64,000 bases of DNA from Sphingopyxis sp. HIX (lineage in GTDB: Bacteria > Pseudomonadota > Alphaproteobacteria > Sphingomonadales > Sphingomonadaceae). The notes under the pieces are model-generated. The model did not search any database, had not been told where the DNA came from, and worked only from the letters and a program-made list of their open reading frames with translations. The translations under genes and the position numbers were made by a program. The stretch is taken from positions 1 to 64,000 of the forward strand of contig NZ_LNSB01000007.1 in assembly GCF_001468285.1 (NCBI RefSeq), written 5' to 3'. Of the stretch, positions 16,276-25,004 are shown piece after piece (positions within the stretch are counted from its first letter, which is position 1; every line of letters begins with the position of its first letter).

Positions 16276-18393
16276 ATGATCCGCGCCACGCTCGCCGCGC
16301 TCGCCCTCGGCTGTTCCTTCACGACCCTCGCCGTCGCCGCCGAGAAGGAGGAAAAGGACCCCTATCTCTGGCTCGAGGAGATCGAGGGCAAGAAGGCGCT
16401 CGATTGGGTGAAGGCGGAGAATGCCGCGACCGACAAGCTGATCCTCGGCCGCCCGGGCTTCGAGGCCGACCGCAAGCGTGCGCGCACCATCCTCGACGAC
16501 GACCGCCAGATCGCGATGCCCGGCGAGGTGATGGGCGACACGATCACCAATTTCTGGCGCGACGCCGCCAATCCGCGCGGCCTGTGGCGCCAGAGCCCGC
16601 TCGCCGCCTATCTCGCCGGCAAGCCCGAATGGAAGGTGCTGATCGACGTCGACGCGCTCGGCAAGGCCGAGAAGCAGAGCTGGGTGTGGCACGGCGCCGA
16701 CTGCCTCGCCCCCGACTACAAGCGCTGCCTCGTCTCGCTGAGCCCCGGCGGCACCGACGCCGACATCGTGCGCGAATGGGACCGCGGTACCGGGACCTTC
16801 GTCGAGGGCGGCTTCACCGTTCCACTCGCGAAGAGCAGCGTGACGTGGGAGGACGCCGACAATCTGCTCGTCGCGACCGACTTCGGCGAGGGCAGCATGA
16901 CGACCTCGGGCTATCCGCGCATCGTCAAGCGCTGGAAGCGCGGCACGCCGCTGTCTGCCGCCGAGACCCTCGTCGAGGGCGAGACCGCCGACGTCGGCAT
17001 GGGGGTCGGCGCCGAGATGGACGGCGACACGCGCTGGCCGATGATCAGCCGCAACAAGAGCTTCTACACCACCGACTTCTACCTCCGCCGCCCCGGCAAC
17101 GACGGCGATTACAACCGGACCATCATCCCCGAGACCGCCGAATTGCGCGCGGTGATCGACGGACAGGCGATCGTCTTCCTCAACGACCCCAGCGGCAGTT
17201 CGCCCGCGGGTTCGCTGCTCGCGATGCCGTTGCTCGAAATGGCGCGCGGCGACATGGTGCCGATCATCGAGGTGATGACGCCCAGCGCGAGCCAGGCGAT
17301 CGAGAATGTCGCGGCGGGCGACGACGTGCTCTGGGTCAAGGCGCTCGACGACGTCGAGGGCAAGCTCTTCGCGCTCCGCCGCGACCAGCCTTATGGCCGC
17401 TGGAGCCAGAAGGCGGTGCCGCTCGCCGCCAATGCGACGGTGCAGATCGCCGGGGTGGTCGGCAAGACCAACCAGCTGCTCGCGACCGCCGAGACGATGC
17501 TGCAGCCGCCGACGCTCTATGCCTTGGGCGAAAGCGGCGCACCGCAGACGGTCCAGAGCCTGCCCGCAGTGTTCGACGCCAAGGACATGAGCGTCGAGAA
17601 GCGCTTCGCGACGTCGAAGGACGGGACGAAGATCCCCTATTTCCTCGCGCGCAAGAAGGGCACGACCGGGCCGGTGCCGGCGCTCGTCCACGCCTATGGC
17701 GGGTTCAAGGCGGCGCAGACCCCGGGCTATCTCACCGGCCAGCCCTATCGCGCCGGGCCATTGGGGCTCTTCTGGGTCGAGGACGGCAATGCCTATGTCC
17801 TCGCGAACATCCGCGGCGGCGGCGAATATGGCCCGGCGTGGCACCAGGCCGCGCTCTACGAGAAGCGCCAGAACAGCTTCGACGACCTGCACGCGGTCGC
17901 CGAGGATCTCGTCGCGACGGGGGTCAGCCCCAAGGGCAAGATCGCGATCTCGGGGCGCTCGAACGGCGGCGTGCTCGTCGGCGCGGCGATGGAGCAGCGC
18001 CCCGACCTCTATGGCGCGGTGATCTCGGGCTCGCCGCTCAAGGACATGAAGCGCTTCAACAAATTGCTCGCCGGCGCCTCGTGGGTCGACGAATATGGCG
18101 ACCCCGACGATCCCGCCGACTGGGCGTTCATCTCCAAATATTCGCCGTACCAGAATTTGAAGAAGGGCGTGAAATATCCGCCGATCTTCCTCTATCTCTC
18201 GACCAAGGACGACCGCGTCCACCCCGGCCACGCGCGCAAGTTCGCGGCGCGGCTGAAGGAATATAGGAACAGCGTCTATTATCACGAATATCTGGAGGGC
18301 GGCCATTCGGTCGGCGCCGACCATGCCGAGGATGCCGTGCGCGCGGCGATGCTGCATGCGTTTTTGCTGCGCGAGTTGGTGGAGAAGAAGTAG
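16276..18393 (+). CDS. Prolyl oligopeptidase family serine peptidase
   Basis: A 705-residue S9A-type peptidase with a signal peptide (ending near AVAA), an N-terminal DPYLWLEEIEG segment, a beta-propeller, and an alpha/beta-hydrolase domain. Catalytic residues are Ser in GRSNGG, Asp in TKDDRVHP and His in EGGHS. Probably periplasmic, cleaving short peptides after proline. The ATG at 16276 follows AGGGAGA; an earlier in-frame start would destroy the signal peptide. Confidence 0.92.
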   Translation: MIRATLAALALGCSFTTLAVAAEKEEKDPYLWLEEIEGKKALDWVKAENAATDKLILGRPGFEADRKRARTILDDDRQIAMPGEVMGDTITNFWRDAANPRGLWRQSPLAAYLAGKPEWKVLIDVDALGKAEKQSWVWHGADCLAPDYKRCLVSLSPGGTDADIVREWDRGTGTFVEGGFTVPLAKSSVTWEDADNLLVATDFGEGSMTTSGYPRIVKRWKRGTPLSAAETLVEGETADVGMGVGAEMDGDTRWPMISRNKSFYTTDFYLRRPGNDGDYNRTIIPETAELRAVIDGQAIVFLNDPSGSSPAGSLLAMPLLEMARGDMVPIIEVMTPSASQAIENVAAGDDVLWVKALDDVEGKLFALRRDQPYGRWSQKAVPLAANATVQIAGVVGKTNQLLATAETMLQPPTLYALGESGAPQTVQSLPAVFDAKDMSVEKRFATSKDGTKIPYFLARKKGTTGPVPALVHAYGGFKAAQTPGYLTGQPYRAGPLGLFWVEDGNAYVLANIRGGGEYGPAWHQAALYEKRQNSFDDLHAVAEDLVATGVSPKGKIAISGRSNGGVLVGAAMEQRPDLYGAVISGSPLKDMKRFNKLLAGASWVDEYGDPDDPADWAFISKYSPYQNLKKGVKYPPIFLYLSTKDDRVHPGHARKFAARLKEYRNSVYYHEYLEGGHSVGADHAEDAVRAAMLHAFLLRELVEKK

Positions 18394-18405
18394 GGGGCAA
18401 GGGGT

Positions 18406-18522
18406 GCTCTCTCCCCTTCAGGGGAGAGATACGCAGGCTTGCCAGCTCGCTGGCTAGCCGGAGTTGAGAGGGGAGTGAACGCTTCCCCCTCTCCCAACCC
18501 TCTCCCCTGAAGGGGAGAGGGC
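18406..18522. repeat. Intergenic inverted-repeat element
   Basis: Two copies of a CTCTCCCCTTCAGGGGAGAG-type palindrome (18406-18431 and 18499-18520) flank a spacer of about 70 bp containing GCCAGCTCGCTGGC. It lies between convergent genes and may act as a terminator. The purine/pyrimidine-rich arms look like a dispersed repeat of this genome. Confidence 0.7.
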
Positions 18523-18538
18523 TTAACAGCTCCGCCCC

Positions 18539-19903
18539 TCAAAAAACCACCACCACCTTCGTCCCCGGCTCGGCATCGCCGATCTCGAGCATCCCCTTGT
18601 GCAGCGCCACGATCGCCGCGACCAGCGCGAGCCCCAGCCCCGTCCCCGGCGCCCCCGCGGTTTCGGGCACGCGGAAGAAGCGCTCCTTCACCCGCTCGCG
18701 ATAGGCGGGCGCGATGCCGGGGCCGCTGTCGGCGATCTCGATGCGGATGCGGCCGCCCTTCGTGCTCGCCGCGACCAGGATGCGCCCGCCCTCGCCCGCA
18801 TATTTGACTGCATTGTCGAGCAGGTTCGACACCGCCTGGAAGATCAGATTGCGGTCGCCCTCCATCTCCAGCCCGGCGGCGATCGCGCTTTCCAGCACTT
18901 GGCCATGCGTCTCGACGTCCGGGCTGTAGAGCTCGATCGCATCGGCGAGCAGCGCACTCAGGTCGACGCGCGCGAAGCCCGCGAAATGCCGCCCGCTCTC
19001 GATCCGCGCGATGCGCAGCAGCGCGTCGAAGATCGCCTGCAGCCGCGCGGCCTCGGCGATCGCCTGTTCGGTCAGCCGCTCGCGCTCCTTGGCGCCCTTC
19101 GCCATGCGCAGTTCGTCGAGGTCGGCATGCAGCCGCGCCAGCGGGGTGCGCAGTTCGTGCGCGACATTGTCCGACACGCGCCGCACCGACTCGACGGACT
19201 CCGCGATCCGGCCCAGCATCAGGTTGAGCGTCTCGGCGAGTTCGTCGAAATCGTCGCCGGTGCCGCGCAGCGGGATGCGTTCGGTCATGCTGCCCGCCAT
19301 CACGCGCCGCGCGGTGCGCGTCACCGCATCGATACGGCGCCCGACTACGGCGCCCATCGCGAAACTCCCACCGATCGCGAGCAATGCCGCGATCAGCACC
19401 AGCCAGGCCGAACTCACCGCAAAGAGCTCGTCGCGGTCGTCGATATCCTCGACGTCGCGCCCGACGATCAGCCGCGCGCCGTCGCCCAGCCGACGCTCGA
19501 CGACAAGCGCCTCATAGTCGATCTCCTCACCGCTGGCGTAAAGATCGGCTTCGAGCAGCCGCCAGCCGCGCACCGCCTCGTCGGGCCAGCTCGGCAGATT
19601 GCTGCTCAGCGTGCTTCCATTCGCGCCGACCAGCGCATGGAAAGCGTGGCGATGCCCCGGGGTTCGCTGGCGCGCATCGAGCGCGGCGATCAACGCGCCG
19701 CGTCCCTCGCCGCGATCGATCGCCGCCAGCTTTTTAGCCTCGGCCACGACAACATCGGCCTCGCGAAGCAATGGCTGATAGACTCCGATCCAATAGGCGG
19801 CCCCAAACAGCGCGAGCATCGAGGTCAGGAACAGCGCTACATAGATCAGCCCGAGCCGGAAGGTCAGGCTGCGCGTCATCCGCCGCCAGCGCGGCGCGGT
19901 CAT
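18539..19903 (-). CDS. Two-component sensor histidine kinase
   Basis: A 454-residue membrane kinase: transmembrane segment at about 15-37, a periplasmic domain, a second segment at about 165-190, HAMP, then HisKA with phosphorylated His in VAHELRTP (about residue 250) and an HATPase_c domain (N box LLDNAVKYA, G boxes IADSGPGIA and GTGLGLAL). It ends just after VVVF. Overlaps the cognate response regulator by 4 nt. The signal is unknown. Confidence 0.92.
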   Translation of the reverse strand: MTAPRWRRMTRSLTFRLGLIYVALFLTSMLALFGAAYWIGVYQPLLREADVVVAEAKKLAAIDRGEGRGALIAALDARQRTPGHRHAFHALVGANGSTLSSNLPSWPDEAVRGWRLLEADLYASGEEIDYEALVVERRLGDGARLIVGRDVEDIDDRDELFAVSSAWLVLIAALLAIGGSFAMGAVVGRRIDAVTRTARRVMAGSMTERIPLRGTGDDFDELAETLNLMLGRIAESVESVRRVSDNVAHELRTPLARLHADLDELRMAKGAKERERLTEQAIAEAARLQAIFDALLRIARIESGRHFAGFARVDLSALLADAIELYSPDVETHGQVLESAIAAGLEMEGDRNLIFQAVSNLLDNAVKYAGEGGRILVAASTKGGRIRIEIADSGPGIAPAYRERVKERFFRVPETAGAPGTGLGLALVAAIVALHKGMLEIGDAEPGTKVVVVF

Positions 19904-20577
19904 GCGCCCGCCCGCATCATGTAACCCGTGCCGCGCACCGTGTGGATCAGCGGAACATCATGCCCCTTGTCGACCTTTTGCCGCAGCCGGCTGACATGCT
20001 GATCGATGATGTTGGTCTGCGGGTCGAAGTGATAGTCCCAGACATGCTCGAGCAGCATCGAGCGCGTCACCACGCGCCCCTCGTTCTGCGCGAGGTAAAC
20101 GAGGATGCGGAATTCGCGCGCGGTGAGGTCGATCGGCCGCCCCTGCCGCTTCACCTGCTGGCCGAGCAGGTCGATCTCGAGGTCGCCGACCGACAGCTTC
20201 GTCTCGGCGACGATCGCGGGCCCGCGCCGCGCGAGCACGTCGACGCGCGCGAGAAGTTCGGACATGGCGAAGGGCTTGGTTAGATAATCGTCGCCCCCCG
20301 CACGCAGCCCCGCAACGCGTTCGTCGACTTCGCCCAGCGCACTCAGGAACAGGATGGGGGTCGCATCGCCCGTCGCGCGGATCGTCTGGACGATCGTCAA
20401 CCCGTCGACCTGCGGCAGCATGCGGTCGACGATGATCAGGTCGAAGCTGTCGGTCGCAGCGCGCAGCAGCCCGGCGCGGCCGTCGCTCTCGTGCGTAACG
20501 ACGTGTCCCGCGGCCTTCAGCCCCTTGCCGATATGCTCCGCGACGCGGGCGTCGTCCTCGATCACCAGGATTTGCAT
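19900..20577 (-). CDS. OmpR-family response regulator
   Basis: A 225-residue regulator with a receiver domain (IEDDARV acidic pair, phospho-acceptor Asp in IIVDRMLP, Lys in LTKPF) and a winged-helix C-terminus (LTAREFRILVYLAQNEGRVVTRSMLLEHVW, QHVSRLRQKVD). The start at 20577 follows GGGGG. Pairs with the kinase encoded downstream. The frame stays open far upstream of the start, but that part is not domain-like. Confidence 0.93.
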   Translation of the reverse strand: MQILVIEDDARVAEHIGKGLKAAGHVVTHESDGRAGLLRAATDSFDLIIVDRMLPQVDGLTIVQTIRATGDATPILFLSALGEVDERVAGLRAGGDDYLTKPFAMSELLARVDVLARRGPAIVAETKLSVGDLEIDLLGQQVKRQGRPIDLTAREFRILVYLAQNEGRVVTRSMLLEHVWDYHFDPQTNIIDQHVSRLRQKVDKGHDVPLIHTVRGTGYMMRAGA

Positions 20578-20736
20578 ATCCCCCCTTAGGCACGCCGCGC
20601 ACCACCCGCCACATCCGCGAACATTTGATTTTCGACATGTTCGGCGTCGGTGCACGAACATGGCCAAAAACAAATCTTTGCGCCACCCGCCCGATAAGCC
20701 CGCCCGCCATGGCTCCGCCCAGCAAAGGAGCAGGTC

Positions 20737-21474
20737 ATGGGCCGGGCACAAATCAGCATCGCGGCAGCGCCGCAACCGGACGTCGCGCCCGCGAAGATCG
20801 CGCTGTCGGTCTTCGACCTCGACCGCACGCTCACGATACTGCCGACCTATACCCCCTTCCTCTTCTTCGCGGCACGAACGCGCGCGCCGTGGCGGCTGCT
20901 GCTTGTGCCACTGCTGCTGCCGTTCGCCCTGCTCTACGCGCTGAAGCTGCTGCCGCGCTGCCGGATGAAGCAGGCGATGCACTGGGTCGCGCTCGGCAGC
21001 GCGCTCCCCGAACGCGACGCCGCACGGCTCGCCGACCGCTTCGCGCAGCATCTGGTCGAACGCGGCCTCTATGCGGAGGGCCTCGCGTTGATCGAGTCCG
21101 AGCGCGCCGCAGGTCGCCGCGTGGTGCTCGCGACGGCGGCGCCGCATTTCTACACCGCCGCGCTCGCGCGCCGGCTCGGCATCGCCGACGTCGTCGCCAC
21201 CGCCTCGTCGTGGAAGGACGGGCGGCTGACCCCCGCGATCGCGGGCGCCAATTGCTACGGCGCCGACAAATGCGCGATGGTCCAGGCCTTCATGGCCCGC
21301 GCCGGCATCGCGCGCGAAGACGCGCATATCCGCTTCTTTTCGGACCATGCGTCCGACCAGCCGCTCTTCGACCTCAGCGACGAACCCGTCGCCGTGAACC
21401 CCTCGCCCAAATTGGCGACCATCGCCGCCGCGCGCGGCTGGCCGCTGCTCGATTGGCGCCCGAAAAAGGCCTGA
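20737..21474 (+). CDS. HAD-IB family hydrolase (SerB-like phosphatase)
   Basis: A 245-residue HAD phosphatase: motif I DLDRTLT at about 28-34, a hydrophobic cap region (WRLLLVPLLLPFALLYAL) that may touch the membrane, motif II LATAAP and motif III with FFSDHASDQPL. In this subfamily substrates include phosphoserine and lysophospholipid-type phosphates. First gene of a tight three-gene plus-strand cluster. Confidence 0.88.
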   Translation: MGRAQISIAAAPQPDVAPAKIALSVFDLDRTLTILPTYTPFLFFAARTRAPWRLLLVPLLLPFALLYALKLLPRCRMKQAMHWVALGSALPERDAARLADRFAQHLVERGLYAEGLALIESERAAGRRVVLATAAPHFYTAALARRLGIADVVATASSWKDGRLTPAIAGANCYGADKCAMVQAFMARAGIAREDAHIRFFSDHASDQPLFDLSDEPVAVNPSPKLATIAAARGWPLLDWRPKKA

Positions 21475-21478
21475 CCCC

Positions 21479-22633
21479 ATGCGTATCGGTTTCCTCTTCA
21501 ACCACAGCGTCGGCCACCAGGTCGCGCATTCGCTCCCCGTCGCGCTCGCGCTGCGCCGCCTGTCGAACCGCGCCGACATCCGCATCCTCGTGTCGCAGGG
21601 CAGCGAGGCCGAGGTGACGCGGATGCTCGACCGCGAGGCCGGGCCGCGCCCCGACATCGTCCGCCTTCGCGCGCCGGCGCGGCTCGCGCGCGCCGCGAAA
21701 CGCGCGACCGGCGGCGCGGTCCCCGCCGACACGCTGTCGGTGCTGCGCCGCAATCTCGACCATTTCCGCGACCTCGACGCGCTCGTGGTCCCCGAAAAGA
21801 CCTCGCTGCTGCTCAAGACGCATTTCGGGCTCGACAATCTGAAGCTGATCCACACGCGCCACGGCGCGGGCGACCGCGCGATCGGTTTCGACAAGGCGAG
21901 CGGCCAGTTCGACCTGGTGCTGATGTCGGGCGCGAAGATTCGCGACCGGCTGTCGGATGCGGGGCTGCTGCGTCAGGACGGCCATGCGATCGTCGGTTAT
22001 CCCAAGTTCGACCTGCCGCCGCGCAGCCCGCGCCCGCGGCTCTTCCCCAAGGACCGCCCGACCGTCCTCTACAACCCGCACCCCTCTCCCGCGTTGTCGA
22101 GCTGGTACAAGATGGGACCGCAAATCCTCGACTGGTTCGCGAAGAGCGACAAATATAATCTCGTTTTCGCGCCGCACGTCATGCTCTTCCAGAAGAAACT
22201 CACCGCCTCGCTCTCGCCTTTCGCGCTCGGCTGGAACCGCCTGCCCGACGTCCGCCACTACGAGCTCGACCATATGCTGATCGACACCGGGAGCGCGGCG
22301 AGCGTCGACATGACCTATACCGACGCCGCCGACATCTATCTCGGCGACGCGAGCAGCCAGATCTACGAGTTTATCCGCCGCCCGCGCCCCTGCGTCTTCC
22401 TCAATCCTCGCGGCCATGCATGGCGCGGCGACGCCGATTTCGCGCATTGGCAGGCCGGCCCGGTGGTCGAAACCTTCGAAGATTTCGAGGCCGCGTTCGA
22501 GGAGGTGCCGATGCTGGGCCCCGCCGACCGCCAGCGCCAGCAGGATCTGTTCGCCTACAGCTTCGATCTCGACGCGCGTCCCTCGTCCGAACGCGCGGCC
22601 GAAGCGATCCTCGACTATATGGGCCGCGCCTGA
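21479..22633 (+). CDS. CDP-glycerol glycerophosphotransferase-like (TagB/TagF fold) protein
   Basis: A 384-residue GT-B-fold protein. IHTRHGAGDRAIGF, PTVLYNPHPSP and the C-terminal block VDMTYTDAADIYLGDASSQIYEF are arranged as in CDP-glycerol glycerophosphotransferases, where the late segment is normally DxxITDYSS-like. A role in adding a polyol phosphate or sugar to a surface glycan or lipid is plausible. It begins 4 nt after the HAD gene and its stop overlaps the next start (TGATG), so the three are co-translated. Confidence 0.65.
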   Translation: MRIGFLFNHSVGHQVAHSLPVALALRRLSNRADIRILVSQGSEAEVTRMLDREAGPRPDIVRLRAPARLARAAKRATGGAVPADTLSVLRRNLDHFRDLDALVVPEKTSLLLKTHFGLDNLKLIHTRHGAGDRAIGFDKASGQFDLVLMSGAKIRDRLSDAGLLRQDGHAIVGYPKFDLPPRSPRPRLFPKDRPTVLYNPHPSPALSSWYKMGPQILDWFAKSDKYNLVFAPHVMLFQKKLTASLSPFALGWNRLPDVRHYELDHMLIDTGSAASVDMTYTDAADIYLGDASSQIYEFIRRPRPCVFLNPRGHAWRGDADFAHWQAGPVVETFEDFEAAFEEVPMLGPADRQRQQDLFAYSFDLDARPSSERAAEAILDYMGRA

Positions 22634-23409
22634 TGGCCGGGGTCGCCGCTCCCTCGCCGCTCGGCGCCTTCGTCGAATATGGCCTCGTCAAGACGCTCGC
22701 CAAATGGCGCGCCCGCGCGCTGTCGGCGCTCCGTCCGGTCAGCGACCGCCCCGTGCGTACGCACTATGGCGTGACGATGCACGCCAATTGGCGCGACCGC
22801 ACCTTCCAATATTGCTATCACGGCACCTATGGCCCGGTGCTCGCCGACTATCTCGCGGAGCGGCGGCAGCCCTTCGCCTTCGTCGACATCGGCGCGAACC
22901 AGGGGCTCTACAGCCTGATCGCCGCGCAGAACCCGCATTGCGCCGCGGTGACAGCGTTCGAACCCGTCGCGGCAACCTTCGCGCGCCTCGCCCGCAACAT
23001 CGCCGCCAATGCCGGCACCGCGAAAGTGACCGCCGTCGACGCCGCCATCTCGCGCGAATCGGGTAGTGCGACGATCGCCACCGACAGCGGACACAGCGGC
23101 ACCGCGAGCCTCCGCCACGCCGACGCCGCGGGCGATACGATCCGTATCCTCGGCGCCGCCGAATTCGACCCGCTGATCGACGCGGAGCTGCCGTTGGTCG
23201 TGAAGATCGACGTCGAGGGGCATGAGGAAGCGGTGATCGACGCGCTGATGGCCTCGGCGCACCTGCCGCGCATCGCCGCGATCTTCTACGAGGTCGACCA
23301 CCGCTGGACCGACGCCGCCGTCATCGAGGCGCAGCTCCGCACCGCGGGCTTCATCCGCTTCACCCGCTATGGCTTCGGGCGCCACTACGACATGCTCGCA
23401 GAGCGATGA
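22633..23409 (+). CDS. FkbM family methyltransferase
   Basis: A 258-residue SAM-dependent O-methyltransferase: motif I FVDIGANQGLYSLIAAQN, an acidic strand end FEPVAATF, and the FkbM signature KIDVEGHEEAVIDAL. FkbM-type enzymes usually methylate sugar or glycan hydroxyls, which suits the surface-glycan idea for the upstream gene. The ATG at 22633 overlaps the upstream stop. Confidence 0.88.
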   Translation: MAGVAAPSPLGAFVEYGLVKTLAKWRARALSALRPVSDRPVRTHYGVTMHANWRDRTFQYCYHGTYGPVLADYLAERRQPFAFVDIGANQGLYSLIAAQNPHCAAVTAFEPVAATFARLARNIAANAGTAKVTAVDAAISRESGSATIATDSGHSGTASLRHADAAGDTIRILGAAEFDPLIDAELPLVVKIDVEGHEEAVIDALMASAHLPRIAAIFYEVDHRWTDAAVIEAQLRTAGFIRFTRYGFGRHYDMLAER

Positions 23410-23433
23410 GGCGCGGCGCCGGGCAACCCCGGG

Positions 23434-24252
23434 TCAGAAAGCGGCCGTAACGCTCGCCACCACGGCCGCATCGGCGATCGAGCCCGTCCCGTCACCGCCC
23501 TTGCTGAAATTGGGCTGCAACCGCGCCGCCTCCCCCCTGCCGATGTCGGTATCAACGTAGGAAATATTGAGCGTCAGGTTCCGCCATGTCGCGTCCATAC
23601 CGAGCGACCAGTCCCAATAGCGGCCGGTCGGCGCGACGCTGGTACCGTTGGGGCCGAGCCCCGGATTGCCCTCCGAATAGCCGATATGTGCCTTCGCGGT
23701 GAGCGGCGTGCCCGCGATGGCCAGCGCGCCGTCGCCCCACAGGTAGAGATTGTCGTCCTTCTGCCCGCGGCTGTTCGGCGCCGCCGACACATTCGCGAGC
23801 GCCTGCTGCCTCGGCGCATAGGCGGCGCCCGCGGTCAGCGTGGCGGGGCCGGTGGTGCCGGTCAGCTTGAGATAGGGCTCGGCGAAATCCGATTCATCGG
23901 CGCCGCCCGGATACATGTACCAGACCAGCCCGACGTCGAGCGTCGCATTGTCCGCCACGGGCAGCTTGTAACCGCCGATCAGGTCGAGTTCCATATTGGC
24001 ACCGCCGAACGTGCCCCAACCGGCAAGGTTCGACCCCCAGACGCCCGCGTAGAGCCCGCTTTCGTGCGTCAGGGTGATCCCGCCCTGCACCGCCACCTCC
24101 TTGTCCGACTGCGACACGCCGCGGAAACGATAGTCCGAGGCGATCGTCGCCGATCCCGAGACGGTGACGGCCGGCTTTTCTTTCTCCTGCGCCGAAGCGG
24201 CGACGGGTGTCAGGGCTGCCGCGAGAAGGGCCGCGGGAATGATCTGTTTCAT
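23434..24252 (-). CDS. TorF family putative porin
   Basis: A 272-residue outer-membrane protein with a signal peptide (ends at ASAQ) and many amphipathic strands, including the family-typical ASDYRFRGVSQSD near the N-terminus and a terminal phenylalanine (VTAAF). TorF/TIGR02001 proteins are predicted porins of unknown solute. The position next to the kdp locus and a shared CATAG palindrome upstream (24355) suggest coordinated regulation with potassium uptake. Confidence 0.88.
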   Translation of the reverse strand: MKQIIPAALLAAALTPVAASAQEKEKPAVTVSGSATIASDYRFRGVSQSDKEVAVQGGITLTHESGLYAGVWGSNLAGWGTFGGANMELDLIGGYKLPVADNATLDVGLVWYMYPGGADESDFAEPYLKLTGTTGPATLTAGAAYAPRQQALANVSAAPNSRGQKDDNLYLWGDGALAIAGTPLTAKAHIGYSEGNPGLGPNGTSVAPTGRYWDWSLGMDATWRNLTLNISYVDTDIGRGEAARLQPNFSKGGDGTGSIADAAVVASVTAAF

Positions 24253-24354
24253 CTTGTCCTCTTGGGTCTCGCCCCGCCGGAATGGCCCGGGCTCATGAGG
24301 CGGCCCCACTAGATCGGCTGCGCGTTGGAAATCGAGAGGAGCTGCGGCGCGATC

Positions 24355-24374
24355 GCATAGTGTTTTTCCTATGC
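24355..24374 (-). promoter_or_regulatory. CATAG/CTATG palindrome upstream of the porin gene
   Basis: GCATAG and CTATGC are perfect 6-bp inverted arms around TGTTTTTC, about 100 bp before the porin start. The TCGA-containing box on the minus strand (TCTCGATTTCCAACG, 24323-24337) follows it, as at 24941. One of four related sites around kdp; KdpE is the candidate binder. Confidence 0.45.
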
Positions 24375-24387
24375 GCGGCGTCGCACC

Positions 24388-24657
24388 TTAGACGTCGTCG
24401 CCGGGCAGCCGCCGCCAGCGCTCCGACACCTCGACCGGCTCCCAAAGGCCGGGCCCGACGAACAGAAGCGCGCTCCCGATGCTGCCGCACAGGAAGACGA
24501 TCGCCGCGAGCAGCAGCATCAGCGACGCATGATCGCGCGGCGCGGCGAGCGCGATCTGATGGAGCCGCGCCGCGACCCACCAGCCGAGGGCGAGCACCGC
24601 CATGCCGCCTGCGCGAAGGCCGATGTTGAAGGAAAGACTGTTGGACCGATGTTTCAT
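24388..24657 (-). CDS. Small membrane protein of unknown function
   Basis: An 89-residue protein with two hydrophobic helices (about residues 12-30 and 40-62) and a soluble tail ending RRLPGDDV. Not recognised. ATG at 24657 with GGAGG 7 nt upstream; that Shine-Dalgarno lies inside the hairpin at 24662-24678. A second in-frame ATG at 24684 would add nine residues through the hairpin. Lies between the porin and kdp genes, with a kdp-like motif upstream. Confidence 0.6.
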   Translation of the reverse strand: MKHRSNSLSFNIGLRAGGMAVLALGWWVAARLHQIALAAPRDHASLMLLLAAIVFLCGSIGSALLFVGPGLWEPVEVSERWRRLPGDDV

Positions 24658-24661
24658 GGGA

Positions 24662-24678
24662 GACCTCCGAAGGAGGTC
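24662..24678 (-). promoter_or_regulatory. Hairpin burying the Shine-Dalgarno sequence
   Basis: On the minus strand GACCTCC, a TTC loop and GGAGGTC form a perfect 7-bp stem. The right arm contains the GGAGG ribosome-binding site of the gene starting at 24657, so translation may depend on opening this stem. Alternatively it is coding if the ATG at 24684 is used. Confidence 0.5.
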
Positions 24679-24683
24679 ATTCA

Positions 24684-24703
24684 CCTACGCATTGCCGCAT
24701 AGG
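24684..24703 (-). promoter_or_regulatory. CTATG-type inverted repeat upstream of the small membrane protein
   Basis: CCTATGC and GCGTAGG (minus strand) are near-perfect inverted arms around a 6-bp spacer, with TCTCGAAA directly before them. Related to the sites at 24355, 24968 and 33030. Confidence 0.4.
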
Positions 24704-24756
24704 GTTTCGAGAGCGACAAATCGCGGGCGGCGTTGGGATTTCATATGATTGCAAAA

Positions 24757-24921
24757 CTAGCGCGCCAGATCCGCGAAATAGGCGATGAGCGCGACGATCG
24801 CGCACATGTAGACGGTGAGCAGCAGGGGACCTTGCGCGCCCAGCCAGTCGACGATGCGGTCCCACACACGCCGGTCTTCGGCGGCGCGGCTTTCGATATC
24901 ATGTCCAGCCATGTCGATCAT
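24757..24921 (-). CDS. 54-residue single-pass membrane protein
   Basis: The minus strand encodes MIDMAGHDIESRAAEDRR, then a tryptophan-containing amphipathic stretch (WDRIVDWLGAQ), a single transmembrane helix (PLLLTVYMCAIVALIAYFAD) and LAR before a TAG stop. The charged N-terminus and one helix suggest an accessory membrane peptide. No strong ribosome-binding site is seen, and a start at the second Met (24912) is possible. It sits between kdpE and the other small membrane gene, with a kdp-type motif upstream. Confidence 0.55.
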   Translation of the reverse strand: MIDMAGHDIESRAAEDRRVWDRIVDWLGAQGPLLLTVYMCAIVALIAYFADLAR

Positions 24922-24967
24922 CTAGGCGCGGCGGCCGTTGGATTTCGAGAGCGAGCGCCCGCTTTTT

Positions 24968-24985
24968 CCATAGCAATTGCATAGG
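24968..24985 (-). promoter_or_regulatory. Direct CTATG repeat upstream of the 54-residue protein
   Basis: On the minus strand CCTATGCAATTGCTATGG holds two CTATG units spaced 11 bp start to start, about one helical turn, as expected for an OmpR-type dimer site. TCTCGAAATCC follows at 24940-24950. Part of the four-site set around kdp. Confidence 0.45.
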
Positions 24986-25004
24986 ATCGCGGCGCCGGGG
25001 GCGC

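Noticed and set aside
20578-21894. N-terminal extension of the response regulator at 19900
   Set aside because: The receiver domain starts at 20577 with a good ribosome-binding site; the extension overlaps the HAD and transferase genes and is low-complexity.
24677-24865. 62-residue minus-strand frame
   Set aside because: Arg-rich shadow; the overlapping 54-residue frame has a clear membrane helix and better coding character.
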